DNA from: Mesorhizobium sp. NZP2298
Lineage (GTDB): Bacteria; Pseudomonadota; Alphaproteobacteria; Rhizobiales; Rhizobiaceae
Length of the DNA: 64,000 nucleotides
Direction: 5' to 3'
Assembly: GCF_013170825.1 (NCBI RefSeq)
Contig: NZ_CP033365.1
Location: 3,608,001-3,672,000 of the forward strand
Below the pieces are notes generated by a model that searched no databases, was not told where the DNA came from, and saw nothing but the letters and a program-made list of their open reading frames with translations. This document shows positions 1 through 9,040 of the stretch, piece by piece (the stretch's first letter is position 1; each line of letters begins with the position of its first letter). The position numbers were made by a program, and so were the translations under genes.

Positions 1-492
1 GAAGGCATCTTCCCGACACCGCCCATCGAAACGCCGGCGCTGCCGGAACGACAGATGACCTTGCCTGTCGGTCTCGTCTTTGGGCTGATTGCGGCATTGG
101 GGCAGGCCGCCGGCGCGCTGGTCGCGCGTCCCGTCATGGCGTCGGGTGTCAACCCGTTCACGGCGATGGCGATCCGGACCGGCGTGTCGGCCGCACTGTT
201 CCTGTTGCTGCTGGTGGTTCCGCTGCCTGGCGTTGCGAAGCGCTCCCAGCCATCGGCGCGAACACTCGGCATCGGCATTGGCGGCGCGCTGATCGGCACG
301 GGCATGGGCATGTCGCTCATAATGGCCGCATTGGCCGGCGGCAAGGTCGGCATCGTCTCGACATTGTCATCACTGTCGCCGGTGCTGGTGTTGCCGATGG
401 TGTGGCTGCGCAGCGGCTACAGGCCGCCGGCACCGGCCTGGGCGGGGGCGGTGCTCGCCTTCGCCGGCACAGCCTTGATTGCGCTCGGCTGA
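1..492 (+). CDS. EamA/DMT-family transporter, C-terminal part (5' truncated by window)
   Basis: The reading frame is open from base 1 to a TGA at 490-492, so this is the C-terminal part of a longer gene. From about base 55 it encodes a string of hydrophobic helices (near LVFGLIAALGQAAGALVARP, then AALFLLLLVVPLP, then IGGALIGTGMGMSLIMAALA and WAGAVLAFAGTALIALG). This is the second EamA repeat of a ten-helix drug/metabolite exporter of the inner membrane. The helix order and the small-residue-rich motifs are typical of the family; the substrate cannot be told. An ATG at 55 exists but is probably internal, because the in-frame sequence before it looks coding. Family call good, substrate unknown. 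Confidence 0.75.
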   Translation, partial: EGIFPTPPIETPALPERQMTLPVGLVFGLIAALGQAAGALVARPVMASGVNPFTAMAIRTGVSAALFLLLLVVPLPGVAKRSQPSARTLGIGIGGALIGTGMGMSLIMAALAGGKVGIVSTLSSLSPVLVLPMVWLRSGYRPPAPAWAGAVLAFAGTALIALG

Positions 493-645
493 CAGCAACG
501 ATGAGCCGGGCGCCTGCTTTTTGTTCTCTTTACGTTCTCGTATGCGCCTGATAGCCTCAACCGTCGAAGGCGCGCGGTGCGTCATTGACGGCAGTCGATT
601 GGCGGCTGTCTTGTGTTTCGCTTGCGAATCCGGTCTGTCGCACTG

Positions 646-1773
646 ATGGAATTCTCACCCCAACAGGACGAGGCGCTGCAGGCGGTTGCCCGCTGGCTGC
701 AGGCCGGCAAGCCGCAGCTGTTCCGGCTGTTCGGCTATGCCGGCACCGGCAAGACCACGCTGGCACGCTATTTTGCCGAACATGTCGACGGCCAGGTGCA
801 ATTCGCCGCCTTCACCGGGAAGGCGGCCCAGGTGCTGCGCTCCAAGGGGGCGGTCAATGCCCGTACCATCCATTCGCTGATCTACAGGCCCAAGGGCGAG
901 GAATCGGTCGAGGACGAGGTCACCGGCAAGACCTCGATGTCGCCGACCTTCTCGCTCAACCGGCAGAGCCCGATCTCGCGCGCCAAGCTGGTCGTCATCG
1001 ACGAATGCTCGATGGTCGACGAGCAGCTCGGCCGCGACCTCATGAGTTTCGGCACGCCGATCCTGGTACTGGGCGACCCCGGCCAGTTGCCGCCGATTTC
1101 CGGCGGCGGCTTCTTCACCGATCACGAGCCCGATTTCCTGCTCACCGAAATCCACCGGCAGGCGCGTGACAATCCGATCCTGCGCTTGGCGCTCGACGTG
1201 CGCGAAGGCCGCGAATTCATGCGCGGCGACTATGGCACGGCGCAGGTGATCGGCAAGGAAGACGTCAACCAGGAGCTGGTGCTGAGGGCGGACCAGGTCC
1301 TGGTCGGCACCAACCGCACGCGCCGCCGCTACAACCAGCGTCTGCGTGAGCTCAAAGGCTTCAATGCCGACTATCCCCAAGCCGGCGACAAGCTGGTCTG
1401 CCTGCGCAACGATCCCGCCAAGGGGCTGCTCAATGGCTCGCTGTGGAAGGTGATGACCTCGTCGCGCGAGACGGTGAAGCCCGGCATCAACCTGCTGGTT
1501 TCGCCCGAAGAGGACGATCCCGACCGCGGCGTCGCCAAGATCAAGCTTCTCAAGGCGGCGTTCGAGGATCCCGACGCCGATATCCCATGGCAGCAGAAGA
1601 AGCGCTTCGATGATTTCGACTATGGTTATGCGCTGACCGTGCACAAGGCGCAGGGCTCGCAGTGGAACGAGATCGTGCTGTTCGACGAGAGCTGGGCCTT
1701 CAAGGAAACCCGCCAGCGCTGGCTTTATACCGCGATAACCCGGGCAGCCGAACGGCTGACCATCGTCAGGTAG
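646..1773 (+). CDS. RecD-like ATP-dependent DNA helicase (AAA_30 plus UvrD_C_2)
   Basis: The 375-residue protein has a Walker A motif GYAGTGKTT near residue 30, a Walker B motif VVIDECSMVDE near residue 115, a glutamine-containing GDPGQLPPISGGG motif III, and the C-terminal motifs ALTVHKAQGSQW and WLYTAITRAAERL of superfamily 1B helicases. It would be a stand-alone DNA helicase like the motor part of RecD/RecD2, without RecB or RecC beside it. The ATG at 646 is chosen because the conserved N-terminus (MEFSPQQDEALQA) begins there; a GTG at 613 would add only eleven unconserved residues. It converges tail to tail with the next gene, the two stop codons being adjacent. Its exact repair role is unknown. 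Confidence 0.85.
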   Translation: MEFSPQQDEALQAVARWLQAGKPQLFRLFGYAGTGKTTLARYFAEHVDGQVQFAAFTGKAAQVLRSKGAVNARTIHSLIYRPKGEESVEDEVTGKTSMSPTFSLNRQSPISRAKLVVIDECSMVDEQLGRDLMSFGTPILVLGDPGQLPPISGGGFFTDHEPDFLLTEIHRQARDNPILRLALDVREGREFMRGDYGTAQVIGKEDVNQELVLRADQVLVGTNRTRRRYNQRLRELKGFNADYPQAGDKLVCLRNDPAKGLLNGSLWKVMTSSRETVKPGINLLVSPEEDDPDRGVAKIKLLKAAFEDPDADIPWQQKKRFDDFDYGYALTVHKAQGSQWNEIVLFDESWAFKETRQRWLYTAITRAAERLTIVR

Positions 1774-2193
1774 CTACGACGACGGCTTTTCCCGCACGCC
1801 GACGTGCCTGACGCCGAGCCATTCCCAGGCCTCTTCCTCATCCTCGGCCTTGAAATACCTGAATTCGATGGGTGACGACGCGGGCAAGGCGTGCCGTGCG
1901 TCCGGAGTCCAGTCCGGTGCGCCGATCGCCGCGCAGCGGCCTATATGCTCCAGGGCATGGAGGGCGCCCAGTTTGAGGGTCTCGTCGGAGATGTCGGCCC
2001 AGTCGACGCCGTCGTGATCGACCATGCGCACAGCCACGTCGATTCGCTGATGGAGCGCGTAGGCCGCTTCCAGCAGGCCGAACAGGTTTTCCGCATCGGC
2101 CGCCGAGACATGCCCGACCACATCGATTGCGAACAGGTCGTCGCGACTGGTGTCGATGCGACGGATCGCCGGCACGGATTGCAGGAAATTCAC
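1774..2193 (-). CDS. STAS/SEC14 (SpoIIAA-like) domain protein
   Basis: The 139-residue cytoplasmic protein resembles the SpoIIAA-like/STAS family: a beta strand (FAIDVVGHVSAADAENLFGLLE), a helix, a second strand (DVAVRMVDHDGVDW), and a C-terminal part with EFRYFKAEDEEEAWEWL, the usual lid-like end of these proteins. The GTG at 2193 is taken as the start because AGGAGG, a full Shine-Dalgarno sequence, lies seven bases before it. A longer frame beginning at 2286 would run through this ribosome site and adds Arg/Pro-rich residues without family character. Such proteins are often implicated in membrane or anti-sigma interactions, but nothing nearby shows a partner. Function unknown. Confidence 0.6.
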   Translation of the reverse strand: MNFLQSVPAIRRIDTSRDDLFAIDVVGHVSAADAENLFGLLEAAYALHQRIDVAVRMVDHDGVDWADISDETLKLGALHALEHIGRCAAIGAPDWTPDARHALPASSPIEFRYFKAEDEEEAWEWLGVRHVGVREKPSS

Positions 2194-2352
2194 GGCGGGC
2201 CTCCTTTTACGGAACAGAGTTGGTCTTCTGGAACACTGGAAAGCCCTATCTGTTCCCGCCAAAGACGCTATAGATGCCGGTCTCAAGCGCGCCGAGGCTG
2301 AACGGATGGTTGTGGCGCGCCGTCAACCCGCCTGTTTCACGGACACCAGCCC

Positions 2353-3093
2353 ATGCCCGCAAAGCTTTCCGTCAACCTCAACGCCATCGCCATGCTGCGC
2401 AACCGGCGCGACTTGCCGTGGCCCAGCGTGATCGGCATCGGCCGGCTCGCGCTTGCCGCCGGAGCGCATGGGCTGACCGTCCATCCGCGTCCCGACGAAC
2501 GTCACACGCGGCATTCCGACCTGCCGGAGATCCGGGCGCTGATCGACGACGAGTTCCCGCAGGCCGAATTCAACATCGAGGGCTATCCGAGCGAGGATTT
2601 CCTGACGCTTGTGGAAAAGCACCAGCCCGAACAGGTGACGCTGGTTCCCGATGACCCGGCACAGGCAACCTCCGACCATGGCTGGAACTTCGTCGCCGAT
2701 GCGGCGTTCCTGACACCAATCGTCAAGCGCTTGAAGAAGGGTGGTTTCAGGGTGTCGCTGTTCTCCGACGCCGATCCCGCCGGCATCGCGGCCGCGCGCG
2801 ATACCGGCGCAGACCGGATTGAGCTCTATACCGGCCCTTATGGCAGCTACCATTCCGATTCCGCAAAGGCCGCCAACGAGCTGGAAAGATTGGGGAAAAC
2901 AGCCGATGCTGCATCTGCGGCCGGTCTCCAGGTCAATGCCGGGCACGATCTGACGGTGGGCAATCTACCCGCTCTGGCGAAGCGCATTCCGGCATTGGCC
3001 GAAGTGTCAATCGGACATGGGTTGACAGCCGACGCGTTGGAGTATGGCATGGCCGGCACGGTGGGTCGGTTTCTCAGGGCTTGTGGGTGGTAA
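2353..3093 (+). CDS. pdxJ: Pyridoxine 5'-phosphate synthase PdxJ
   Basis: PdxJ condenses 1-deoxy-D-xylulose 5-phosphate with 3-amino-2-oxopropyl phosphate to give pyridoxine 5'-phosphate, the last ring-forming step of DXP-dependent vitamin B6 synthesis, in the cytoplasm. The 246-residue TIM barrel shows the family motifs in order: [13 protein letters not shown] at the N-terminus, [14 protein letters not shown] (substrate phosphate and active-site histidine region), [11 protein letters not shown] with the catalytic glutamate, [26 protein letters not shown], and [12 protein letters not shown] near the end. Length is normal for the family. It is transcribed alone, with about 100 bases before kup. 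High confidence. Confidence 0.95.
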   Translation: MPAKLSVNLNAIAMLRNRRDLPWPSVIGIGRLALAAGAHGLTVHPRPDERHTRHSDLPEIRALIDDEFPQAEFNIEGYPSEDFLTLVEKHQPEQVTLVPDDPAQATSDHGWNFVADAAFLTPIVKRLKKGGFRVSLFSDADPAGIAAARDTGADRIELYTGPYGSYHSDSAKAANELERLGKTADAASAAGLQVNAGHDLTVGNLPALAKRIPALAEVSIGHGLTADALEYGMAGTVGRFLRACGW

Positions 3094-3196
3094 TGATGGC
3101 AGCCTCGCGCACCAGGCATGGCAGCCATAACGTGACGGTACTTGATATTGCATCGCAGCAAGCGTAGAGCACCGCGCGCTTATCGGAGTGTCGTCC

Positions 3197-5116
3197 ATGG
3201 CCCTTGCCAATACTGGTAGTGAGGCAGAACCCGTCGAACAATCGAGCCATCCGGAAATCGAGCAGCACAGCACCAAGGTGTTGATGCTGGGCGCGCTTGG
3301 CGTTGTCTATGGCGATATCGGCACCAGCCCGATCTATGCTTTCCGCGAGGCCCTGGTGGCGTCGTCGGGCGGTGAAGTCGCCGATCGTGGCGATATTCTC
3401 GGTGTGTTGTCGCTGATCATCTGGTCGCTGACGATCATCGTCACCATCAAGTACATCATGTTCGTGCTGCGCGCCGACAACCGGGGCGAGGGCGGCGTGC
3501 TGTCGCTGATGGCGCTGGCGCGCGGCAGTTTCCCGAAGCGCTCGGCGGTCATCCTCGGCATCGGCATCGTCGGCGCCTCGCTGTTTTTCGGCGACGCCGT
3601 CATCACGCCGGCGATTTCGGTGCTGTCGGCGGTCGAGGGCATGAATGTCGTCACGCCCACCTTCCAGCCCTATGTCGTGCCGCTGACGCTGGTCATCCTG
3701 GCGATCCTGTTTTCCGTGCAGCGATTCGGCACCGGCGGCGTGGCGCTTATCTTCGGCCCGATCACCGCTGTGTGGTTCCTGGCTATCGGCCTGTCCGGCC
3801 TCAAGCACATCATCGCCGATCCGGAGATCCTGTGGGCGGTCAGCCCGCACTATATCGTCGCCTTCCTGATCCATTCGCCCGACGTTGCCTTCGTCACCAT
3901 CGGCGCCATCTTCCTCGCCGTCACCGGCGCCGAGGCACTCTATGCCGATCTCGGCCATTTCGGCCGCAAGCCGATCGTGCTGGCCTGGCTGTCGGTCGTG
4001 TTTCCCTGCCTGCTGCTCAACTATGCCGGGCAGGGTGCCTTCGTGCTGGCCAAGAACGGCGTGGTCGGCCATCCGTTCTTCGAGATGAACGAGGGCTGGA
4101 CGCTGATCCCGATGGTGGTGCTGGCGACTGCGGCGACGGTCATCGCCAGCCAGGCGGTGATTTCGGGCGCATTCTCGCTGACCAGGCAGGCGGTGCAGCT
4201 CAACATGCTGCCGCGGCTCGAAATCCTGCACACCTCGGAAAGACAATCCGGCCAGATCTACATGCCGCGCGTCAACCTGTTGCTGGCGCTGGTGGTGATG
4301 ATGCTGGTGGTCGGGTTCGGCGAGTCCAGCAAGCTGGCTTCGGCCTACGGCATATCGGTGACCGGCAACATGCTGGTGACGACGGTGCTGCTCTACGTCG
4401 TGATGACCCGCATCTGGAAATGGCGGTTGTGGGTTGCCGTCGCGATGACCGCACTGTTTGCCTTCATCGATGTCGGCTTCTTCGCTTCCAACATCGTCAA
4501 GGTGTTCGAGGGTGGCTGGGCCTCGCTGGCGGTGGCCTTCACCATTGTCACAGCCATGTGGACCTGGGTGCGCGGCAGCCGCTACCTGTTCGACAAGACC
4601 CGCCGCAACGAGATCCCGCTCGATTTCCTCGCCGGCAATCTGTTGAAGAAGAAACCGCAGCTGGTGTCGGGCACCGCGGTGTTCCTGACCAGCGATCCGC
4701 TCAGCGCGCCGACAGCGCTTATGCACAGCCTGAAGCACTACAAGGTGCTGCATGAGCAGAACGTCATCCTTTCGGTGGTGACGGCGCCGCAGCCGGTGGT
4801 GCCCGATAGCGACCGGGTCAAGATGGAGACCGTAAACGAACTGTTCATGCGGGTGACGCTGACGTTCGGCTACATGGAACAGCCCAATATTCCGCGCGCG
4901 CTGGCGATCTGCCGCAAGCAGGGCTGGAAGTTCGACATCATGACGACGTCCTTCTTCCTGTCGCGCCGGTCGCTCAAGGCATCGCCCAACTCCGGCATGC
5001 CGGTGTGGCAGGACCGGCTGTTCATCGGCCTGGCGCGCACGGCCGCCGACGCGACCGAATATTTCCAGATCCCGACCGGACGCGTGGTGGAAATCGGTAC
5101 GCAGGTGGCGATCTGA
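3197..5116 (+). CDS. kup: Low-affinity potassium transporter Kup
   Basis: This 639-residue inner-membrane protein imports potassium, probably with protons. The N-terminal half holds about twelve transmembrane helices beginning with the signature [23 protein letters not shown], and further family motifs follow: [36 protein letters not shown] and [13 protein letters not shown]. The C-terminal 170 residues form the soluble domain ([15 protein letters not shown], then [13 protein letters not shown]). The ATG at 3197 is preferred over a GTG nine bases earlier, because GGAG sits eight bases before it and overlaps that GTG. Many rhizobia carry more than one kup copy; this one is monocistronic or heads a pair with the following SDR gene. 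Confidence 0.95.
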   Translation: MALANTGSEAEPVEQSSHPEIEQHSTKVLMLGALGVVYGDIGTSPIYAFREALVASSGGEVADRGDILGVLSLIIWSLTIIVTIKYIMFVLRADNRGEGGVLSLMALARGSFPKRSAVILGIGIVGASLFFGDAVITPAISVLSAVEGMNVVTPTFQPYVVPLTLVILAILFSVQRFGTGGVALIFGPITAVWFLAIGLSGLKHIIADPEILWAVSPHYIVAFLIHSPDVAFVTIGAIFLAVTGAEALYADLGHFGRKPIVLAWLSVVFPCLLLNYAGQGAFVLAKNGVVGHPFFEMNEGWTLIPMVVLATAATVIASQAVISGAFSLTRQAVQLNMLPRLEILHTSERQSGQIYMPRVNLLLALVVMMLVVGFGESSKLASAYGISVTGNMLVTTVLLYVVMTRIWKWRLWVAVAMTALFAFIDVGFFASNIVKVFEGGWASLAVAFTIVTAMWTWVRGSRYLFDKTRRNEIPLDFLAGNLLKKKPQLVSGTAVFLTSDPLSAPTALMHSLKHYKVLHEQNVILSVVTAPQPVVPDSDRVKMETVNELFMRVTLTFGYMEQPNIPRALAICRKQGWKFDIMTTSFFLSRRSLKASPNSGMPVWQDRLFIGLARTAADATEYFQIPTGRVVEIGTQVAI

Positions 5117-5155
5117 CGACCTGATCGCCTCGACCTAACCTGGTGGAGGGCGGGC

Positions 5156-6196
5156 ATGAGCGGCGAATTGGTGCTTGTCACCGGCGGATCGGGTTTCCTC
5201 GGCGCCCACTGTATCCTTGAACTCCTGAAGGCCGGCAACCGCGTACGCACCACGGTGCGCTCCGCCAAGCGGGAAGCCGATGTGCTGGACATGCTCAAGG
5301 CCGGCGGCATCGAGCCGGGCGACAGGCTGTCCTTTGCCATCGCCGACCTCACGAGCGACGCAGGCTGGCCGCAAGCCGTCGCCGGTTGCGACTATGTACT
5401 CCATGTCGCCTCGCCATTTCCGCCTGGTGTGCCCAAGCATGAGGATGATCTGATCATCCCGGCTCGCGAGGGTGCGCTGCGGGTGCTGCGGGCGGCGCGG
5501 GACGCTGGCGTCAAACGCGTCGTGCTGACCTCGTCCTTCGCGGCGATCGGCTATGGCAAGATGCCGCCAGACGGCCGGCCTTTCACCGAAGAAAGCTGGA
5601 CCGATCCGACGGCCAAGGTCAGCGCCTATGTGAAGTCGAAGACGCTTGCCGAGCGGGCGGCCTGGGATTTCATCGCCGCCGAGGGCGGCAGGCTGGAGTT
5701 GGCGGTCGTCAATCCGGTCGGCATCTTCGGACCGGTTCTCGGCTCCGACCATTCGACCTCCACCGAATTTGTCCAGCGGATGATGAACGGCGCCATGCCG
5801 GGGCTGCCGCGTCTGTCCTTCGGCGTCGTCGACGCACGCGACGTGGCCGACCTGCATGTGCGTGCCATGACCAATCCAGCCGCCAAAGGCGAGCGCTTCC
5901 TCGCGGTATCAGGCGACTTCATGACCGTGCGGGAAATCGCGCAGACCGTGAAGGCGCGGCTCGGCGACGCGGCGTCGCGCGTATCGACGAGGCAGCTTCC
6001 CGATTGGCTGGTGCGGATCGTCGGATTGTTCAACGCCGAAGCCGCGCAACTGGTGACGGAACTGGGCAAGGTCAAGAATGCCACCAACGCCAAGGCGGTG
6101 CGTGTGCTTGGCTGGGCGCCGCGCTCGCGCGAAGACGCGCTGGCTGCTACAGGCGAGAGCCTGGTCCGGCTCGGCCTGCTCAAGACATCGAAGTAG
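5156..6196 (+). CDS. Extended SDR, NAD-dependent epimerase/dihydroflavonol-reductase-like
   Basis: The 346-residue enzyme has the Rossmann signature VTGGSGFLGAHCILELL at the N-terminus, an arginine after strand 2 (TTVRS) that suggests NADPH preference, the strand DYVLHVASPFP, and the catalytic YVKSK motif (Tyr and Lys spaced by three) near residue 160. It resembles the dihydroflavonol-4-reductase/aldehyde reductase branch of extended SDRs, which reduce carbonyl compounds. A good ribosome site, GGAGGGCGG, lies just before the ATG. It follows kup after a 39-base gap and could be read through from it. The real substrate cannot be deduced; bacterial members are usually generic aldehyde or ketone reductases. 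Confidence 0.8.
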   Translation: MSGELVLVTGGSGFLGAHCILELLKAGNRVRTTVRSAKREADVLDMLKAGGIEPGDRLSFAIADLTSDAGWPQAVAGCDYVLHVASPFPPGVPKHEDDLIIPAREGALRVLRAARDAGVKRVVLTSSFAAIGYGKMPPDGRPFTEESWTDPTAKVSAYVKSKTLAERAAWDFIAAEGGRLELAVVNPVGIFGPVLGSDHSTSTEFVQRMMNGAMPGLPRLSFGVVDARDVADLHVRAMTNPAAKGERFLAVSGDFMTVREIAQTVKARLGDAASRVSTRQLPDWLVRIVGLFNAEAAQLVTELGKVKNATNAKAVRVLGWAPRSREDALAATGESLVRLGLLKTSK

Positions 6197-6230
6197 CGCG
6201 GCGGGAGGGTGACCTCCCACCGCTCTGGTT

Positions 6231-7121
6231 TCAACCAGCCAGCGCGGCTTTGTTGGCTTCCAGGAACTGCTTCAGCGGTACCGACTTTCGGCCGGAAAGC
6301 GTCTCGACCGAATCCGTCACCATGCCAAGGTCGCCGGCGCGCGCGGCGGCGTCGAAGGACACCAGAAGCTTGGCGATCGGCTCGGGAAGCCCAGCGGCCT
6401 TCATGCCGTCGGTCAGTGCTTCATCGGAGAGCTGGACGACCTGGATCGGCTTGCCGGTGGCTTCAGTGACAAGCGCGGCGACCTCGGCTGTCGTATAGGC
6501 CTTGGGGCCGGTCAGCGTGTAGGTCTTGCTCGCAACGGTTTGCGAGGCCAGCCCCGCGGCTATGGCCGCGGCGAGATCGTCGCGCGCTCCATAGGAAATG
6601 GCGCCGTCGCCCGCGGACGTATACCATTGGCCCGACGCCAGAATCTGCGGCATCGCCATAAAGAGGTTCTCGTCGTACCAGCCATTGCGGAAGATCGTGT
6701 AGGGGATGCCGCTCGCCTTGATCGCCTGCTCGGTATCGTAGTGGTCAGGCGCGAAGAGGACCGGCGAGCCCGGCTCAGTGTTGGGCAAGGAGGTGTAGAG
6801 CAGATGCTTGACACCTGCCTTTCTGGCAGCGGCGACCGCCGCCAGTTGCTGCTCGCGACGCTTTCCCTGGATCGCCAACTCGTTGGTCGAGATGATGAGC
6901 GCCCGGTCGGCGCCTTCGAAGGTTTTTGGCAGCGACGCCGTGTCATCGAAGTCGGCCTGGCGGATGGTGACCCCGCGCGCTGCAAGGTCCGCAAGGTTGG
7001 CGGGCGTGCGCGTGGTGGCGATGATCCGGCCCGCCGGTATCTTGAATGTGTCCAGCAGGTGGTTGATGACGCCGCGGCCGAGCTGGCCGGAAGCGCCGGT
7101 GACGAGAAGGGTTGCAGTCAT
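6231..7121 (-). CDS. NmrA-like SDR oxidoreductase (quinone oxidoreductase 2-like)
   Basis: The 296-residue protein starts MTATLLVTGASGQLGRG, a nucleotide-binding loop, and lacks the YxxxK catalytic pair, as in the NmrA/QOR2 atypical SDR group. Family-like stretches include VKHLLYTSLPN, the glycine-rich end TYTLTGPKAYTTAEVAALV and an FRNGWYDEN motif seen in QOR2 relatives. Members reduce quinones or act as NADPH redox sensors. The start at 7121 has AGGA about seven bases upstream; earlier in-frame starts at 7136 and 7169 would run into the palindromic operator. It is divergent from an HxlR regulator, an arrangement typical of quinone- or aldehyde-responsive reductase pairs, so regulation by that protein is likely. 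Confidence 0.8.
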   Translation of the reverse strand: MTATLLVTGASGQLGRGVINHLLDTFKIPAGRIIATTRTPANLADLAARGVTIRQADFDDTASLPKTFEGADRALIISTNELAIQGKRREQQLAAVAAARKAGVKHLLYTSLPNTEPGSPVLFAPDHYDTEQAIKASGIPYTIFRNGWYDENLFMAMPQILASGQWYTSAGDGAISYGARDDLAAAIAAGLASQTVASKTYTLTGPKAYTTAEVAALVTEATGKPIQVVQLSDEALTDGMKAAGLPEPIAKLLVSFDAAARAGDLGMVTDSVETLSGRKSVPLKQFLEANKAALAG

Positions 7122-7157
7122 GGGGAATCCTGACATTGCGCCGAAAGGCGGTTCGGT

Positions 7158-7182
7158 TGCTGGTCTCAAAAAGAGACCAGCA
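7158..7182. promoter_or_regulatory. 25-bp palindromic operator candidate between the NmrA-like gene and the HxlR gene
   Basis: Two perfect ten-base inverted arms, TGCTGGTCTC (7158-7167) and GAGACCAGCA (7173-7182), flank a spacer of five A residues. It lies in the 134-base divergent intergenic region, 36 bases before the reductase start and 73 before the regulator start. Size, symmetry and position fit a binding site for the dimeric HxlR protein encoded next to it; this is inference. No T-run follows on either strand, so it is not an intrinsic terminator. Confidence 0.55.
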
Positions 7183-7255
7183 CTAAAATAGGAATTGACC
7201 CGGTGCCGTAAAGAAGGCAGTTTTTGGGGAGGTAGGCACAGGCAGGGAACCAGCC

Positions 7256-7666
7256 GTGGACAGCAAGATCATCAATCTGAAATCCAAACTCGACATCTAC
7301 AAAGCCATGACCGACGGCGGCAATCTTGCCGATTGCCCGGTCCGCGACGTCATCCAGGGACTCAATGGCAAGTGGAGTTCGCTGTTGATGGCGGCGCTGG
7401 CCGAGCAGCCCTACCGCTTCGGCGAGTTGCGGCGGCTGGTTCCCGATATCTCGCAGCGCATGCTGACCCAGACGCTCTACGATCTGCAGCGCGACGGCTA
7501 CGTGCATCGCGAAGTGTTCCCGACCAAGCCGCCGAGCGTCGAATATAGTCTCACCGATCTCGGGCGGTCGATGTTCGACGCATTGCGGCATTTGTTGCAG
7601 TGGGCGGAATTCAACCATGATGCGGTGCGCGCGGCACGGGCCGGCTTCGACGCAACACAGGCTTGA
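7256..7666 (+). CDS. HxlR-family winged-helix transcriptional regulator
   Basis: The 136-residue DNA-binding protein has the HxlR layout: the conserved N-terminal cysteine context LADCPVRDVIQGLNGKW, the wing-forming stretch YRFGELRRLVPDISQRMLTQTLYDLQRDGYVHRE, then the invariant-like PPSVEYSLTDLGRSM. HxlR proteins bind palindromes as dimers and often sense aldehydes, quinones or oxidants through the N-terminal cysteine. It starts with GTG. It is divergent from an NmrA-like reductase with a perfect ten-base-arm palindrome between them, so it probably represses that gene and itself. Confidence 0.88.
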   Translation: MDSKIINLKSKLDIYKAMTDGGNLADCPVRDVIQGLNGKWSSLLMAALAEQPYRFGELRRLVPDISQRMLTQTLYDLQRDGYVHREVFPTKPPSVEYSLTDLGRSMFDALRHLLQWAEFNHDAVRAARAGFDATQA

Positions 7667-7719
7667 ACAGCCGGACAGAGCTAGGCGCCGCGACTTGATT
7701 TCGCACAGCGGCTGAAGGA

Positions 7720-9006
7720 TTGTCCCGGCCAGTTCGGCTTGGGGGCATCGGCATTTCCTACGACATCGCAATTGCAGGCGCCGGCCCGGCGGGGCTGGCC
7801 ATGGCGCTTTATCTCAAGCGGGCCGGGCACAGGGTCACCGTCTTCGAGCGCTTCGAGGAACCGAAGCCGGTCGGCTCCGGGCTGATCCTGCAGCCGACCG
7901 GGTTGACGGTTCTGGCCGATCTCGGCCTGCTCGACGACATACTGTCGCTCGGCGTCCGCATCGACCGGCTGCATGGCGCCGATGCCTCGACCGGCCGCAC
8001 CGTGCTCGACGTTCGCTATGATGCCCAGCGCGGCCGCCGTTTTGGCCTGGCGGTGCACCGGGCTGCGCTGTTCGGCACGCTCTTTCGCGCCGCCCGGCGC
8101 GAAGCGATCGCCATCGAGACCGGCGTCGAGATCGAGACCATGGAGGCTGGCGAACAGGCGATGCTCATCCGTGGCAACGGGCGAAGGGCAGGGCCATTCG
8201 ATCTGGTCGTCGACGCCAGCGGTTCGCGCTCGAAACTGCGGCAGCACGCCGGCAATGCAGGCGAACCACGGCCACTCACCTATGGCGCGTTCTGGGCATC
8301 GCTCGGCTGGCGCGGCGAAGGCTTTGACGAGCACGCGCTCTTGCAGCGTTACGACAAGGCCAGCGTAATGATCGGCGTGCTGCCGATCGGCCGGCCGGAG
8401 CCCGGTGCCGAAAAAATGGTGGCCTTCTTCTGGAGCCTGAAGCCTGATGATGCCGATGCGGTGCGCGCTGCCGGCCTCGACGCCTGGAAGGAGAGGCTGG
8501 TGCGGCTCTGGCCGCAAAGCGAAGCGTTCACCCGCCAGATCGACAGTTTCGACCAGCTGTCACTGGCCCGCTACGGCCATCACACGATGAAGCTGCCGGT
8601 CGGCCGAAGATTGGCCGTCATCGGCGATGCCGCGCATTCGACCAGCCCGCAGCTCGGACAAGGAGCCAACATGGCGCTGCTCGACGCGGCGGCGCTCAGC
8701 CATGCGCTGGCACGCACGCAGAGCGTCGAGGCAGCACTTGAGGCCTATGCCAGGGCGCGGCGATGGCACGTGCGTGTCTTCCAGGCGCTGTCGCTGGCGT
8801 TCACGCCATTCTACCAATCGGATTCCGTGGCGCTGCCCTTCATCCGCGACAGGCTGGTGGCGACCATCGCAAAGATCCCGCCGGCACCGCAGCTTCTGGC
8901 CTCAATGGTCGCCGGCACGGTGATCGATCCGTTCAGGCCGGCAGGGTTGACGGAAGCCCGATGGGATTTCGGACAAAATCCAGGTCATGGTACGACAGCA
9001 TCATAG
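7720..9006 (+). CDS. FAD-dependent monooxygenase (PHBH-type)
   Basis: This 428-residue flavoprotein has the N-terminal dinucleotide motif IAGAGPAGLAMALYLKRAG, a mid-protein VVDASGSRSKLRQH (the DG-type motif that binds FAD and NADPH), and the C-terminal GD motif in VIGDAAHSTSPQLGQGANMAL. Class A monooxygenases of this kind hydroxylate aromatic or related compounds with NAD(P)H and oxygen. An in-frame TGA at 7696 limits the start; the TTG at 7720 is the only ordinary start before the FAD motif, and its ribosome site (GAAGGA) is directly adjacent, so the true start is uncertain. The gene stands alone; substrate unknown. Confidence 0.8.
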   Translation: MSRPVRLGGIGISYDIAIAGAGPAGLAMALYLKRAGHRVTVFERFEEPKPVGSGLILQPTGLTVLADLGLLDDILSLGVRIDRLHGADASTGRTVLDVRYDAQRGRRFGLAVHRAALFGTLFRAARREAIAIETGVEIETMEAGEQAMLIRGNGRRAGPFDLVVDASGSRSKLRQHAGNAGEPRPLTYGAFWASLGWRGEGFDEHALLQRYDKASVMIGVLPIGRPEPGAEKMVAFFWSLKPDDADAVRAAGLDAWKERLVRLWPQSEAFTRQIDSFDQLSLARYGHHTMKLPVGRRLAVIGDAAHSTSPQLGQGANMALLDAAALSHALARTQSVEAALEAYARARRWHVRVFQALSLAFTPFYQSDSVALPFIRDRLVATIAKIPPAPQLLASMVAGTVIDPFRPAGLTEARWDFGQNPGHGTTAS

Positions 9007-9040
9007 AGTTTTCGCCAGGCCGATCCGCGTGAACACAGTG

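Noticed and set aside
3074..4753. 559-codon minus-strand open frame antisense to kup
   Set aside because: It mirrors kup codon by codon, is His/Gln/Arg/Asp-rich in the way antisense frames of high-GC genes are, and has no ribosome site or family motif.
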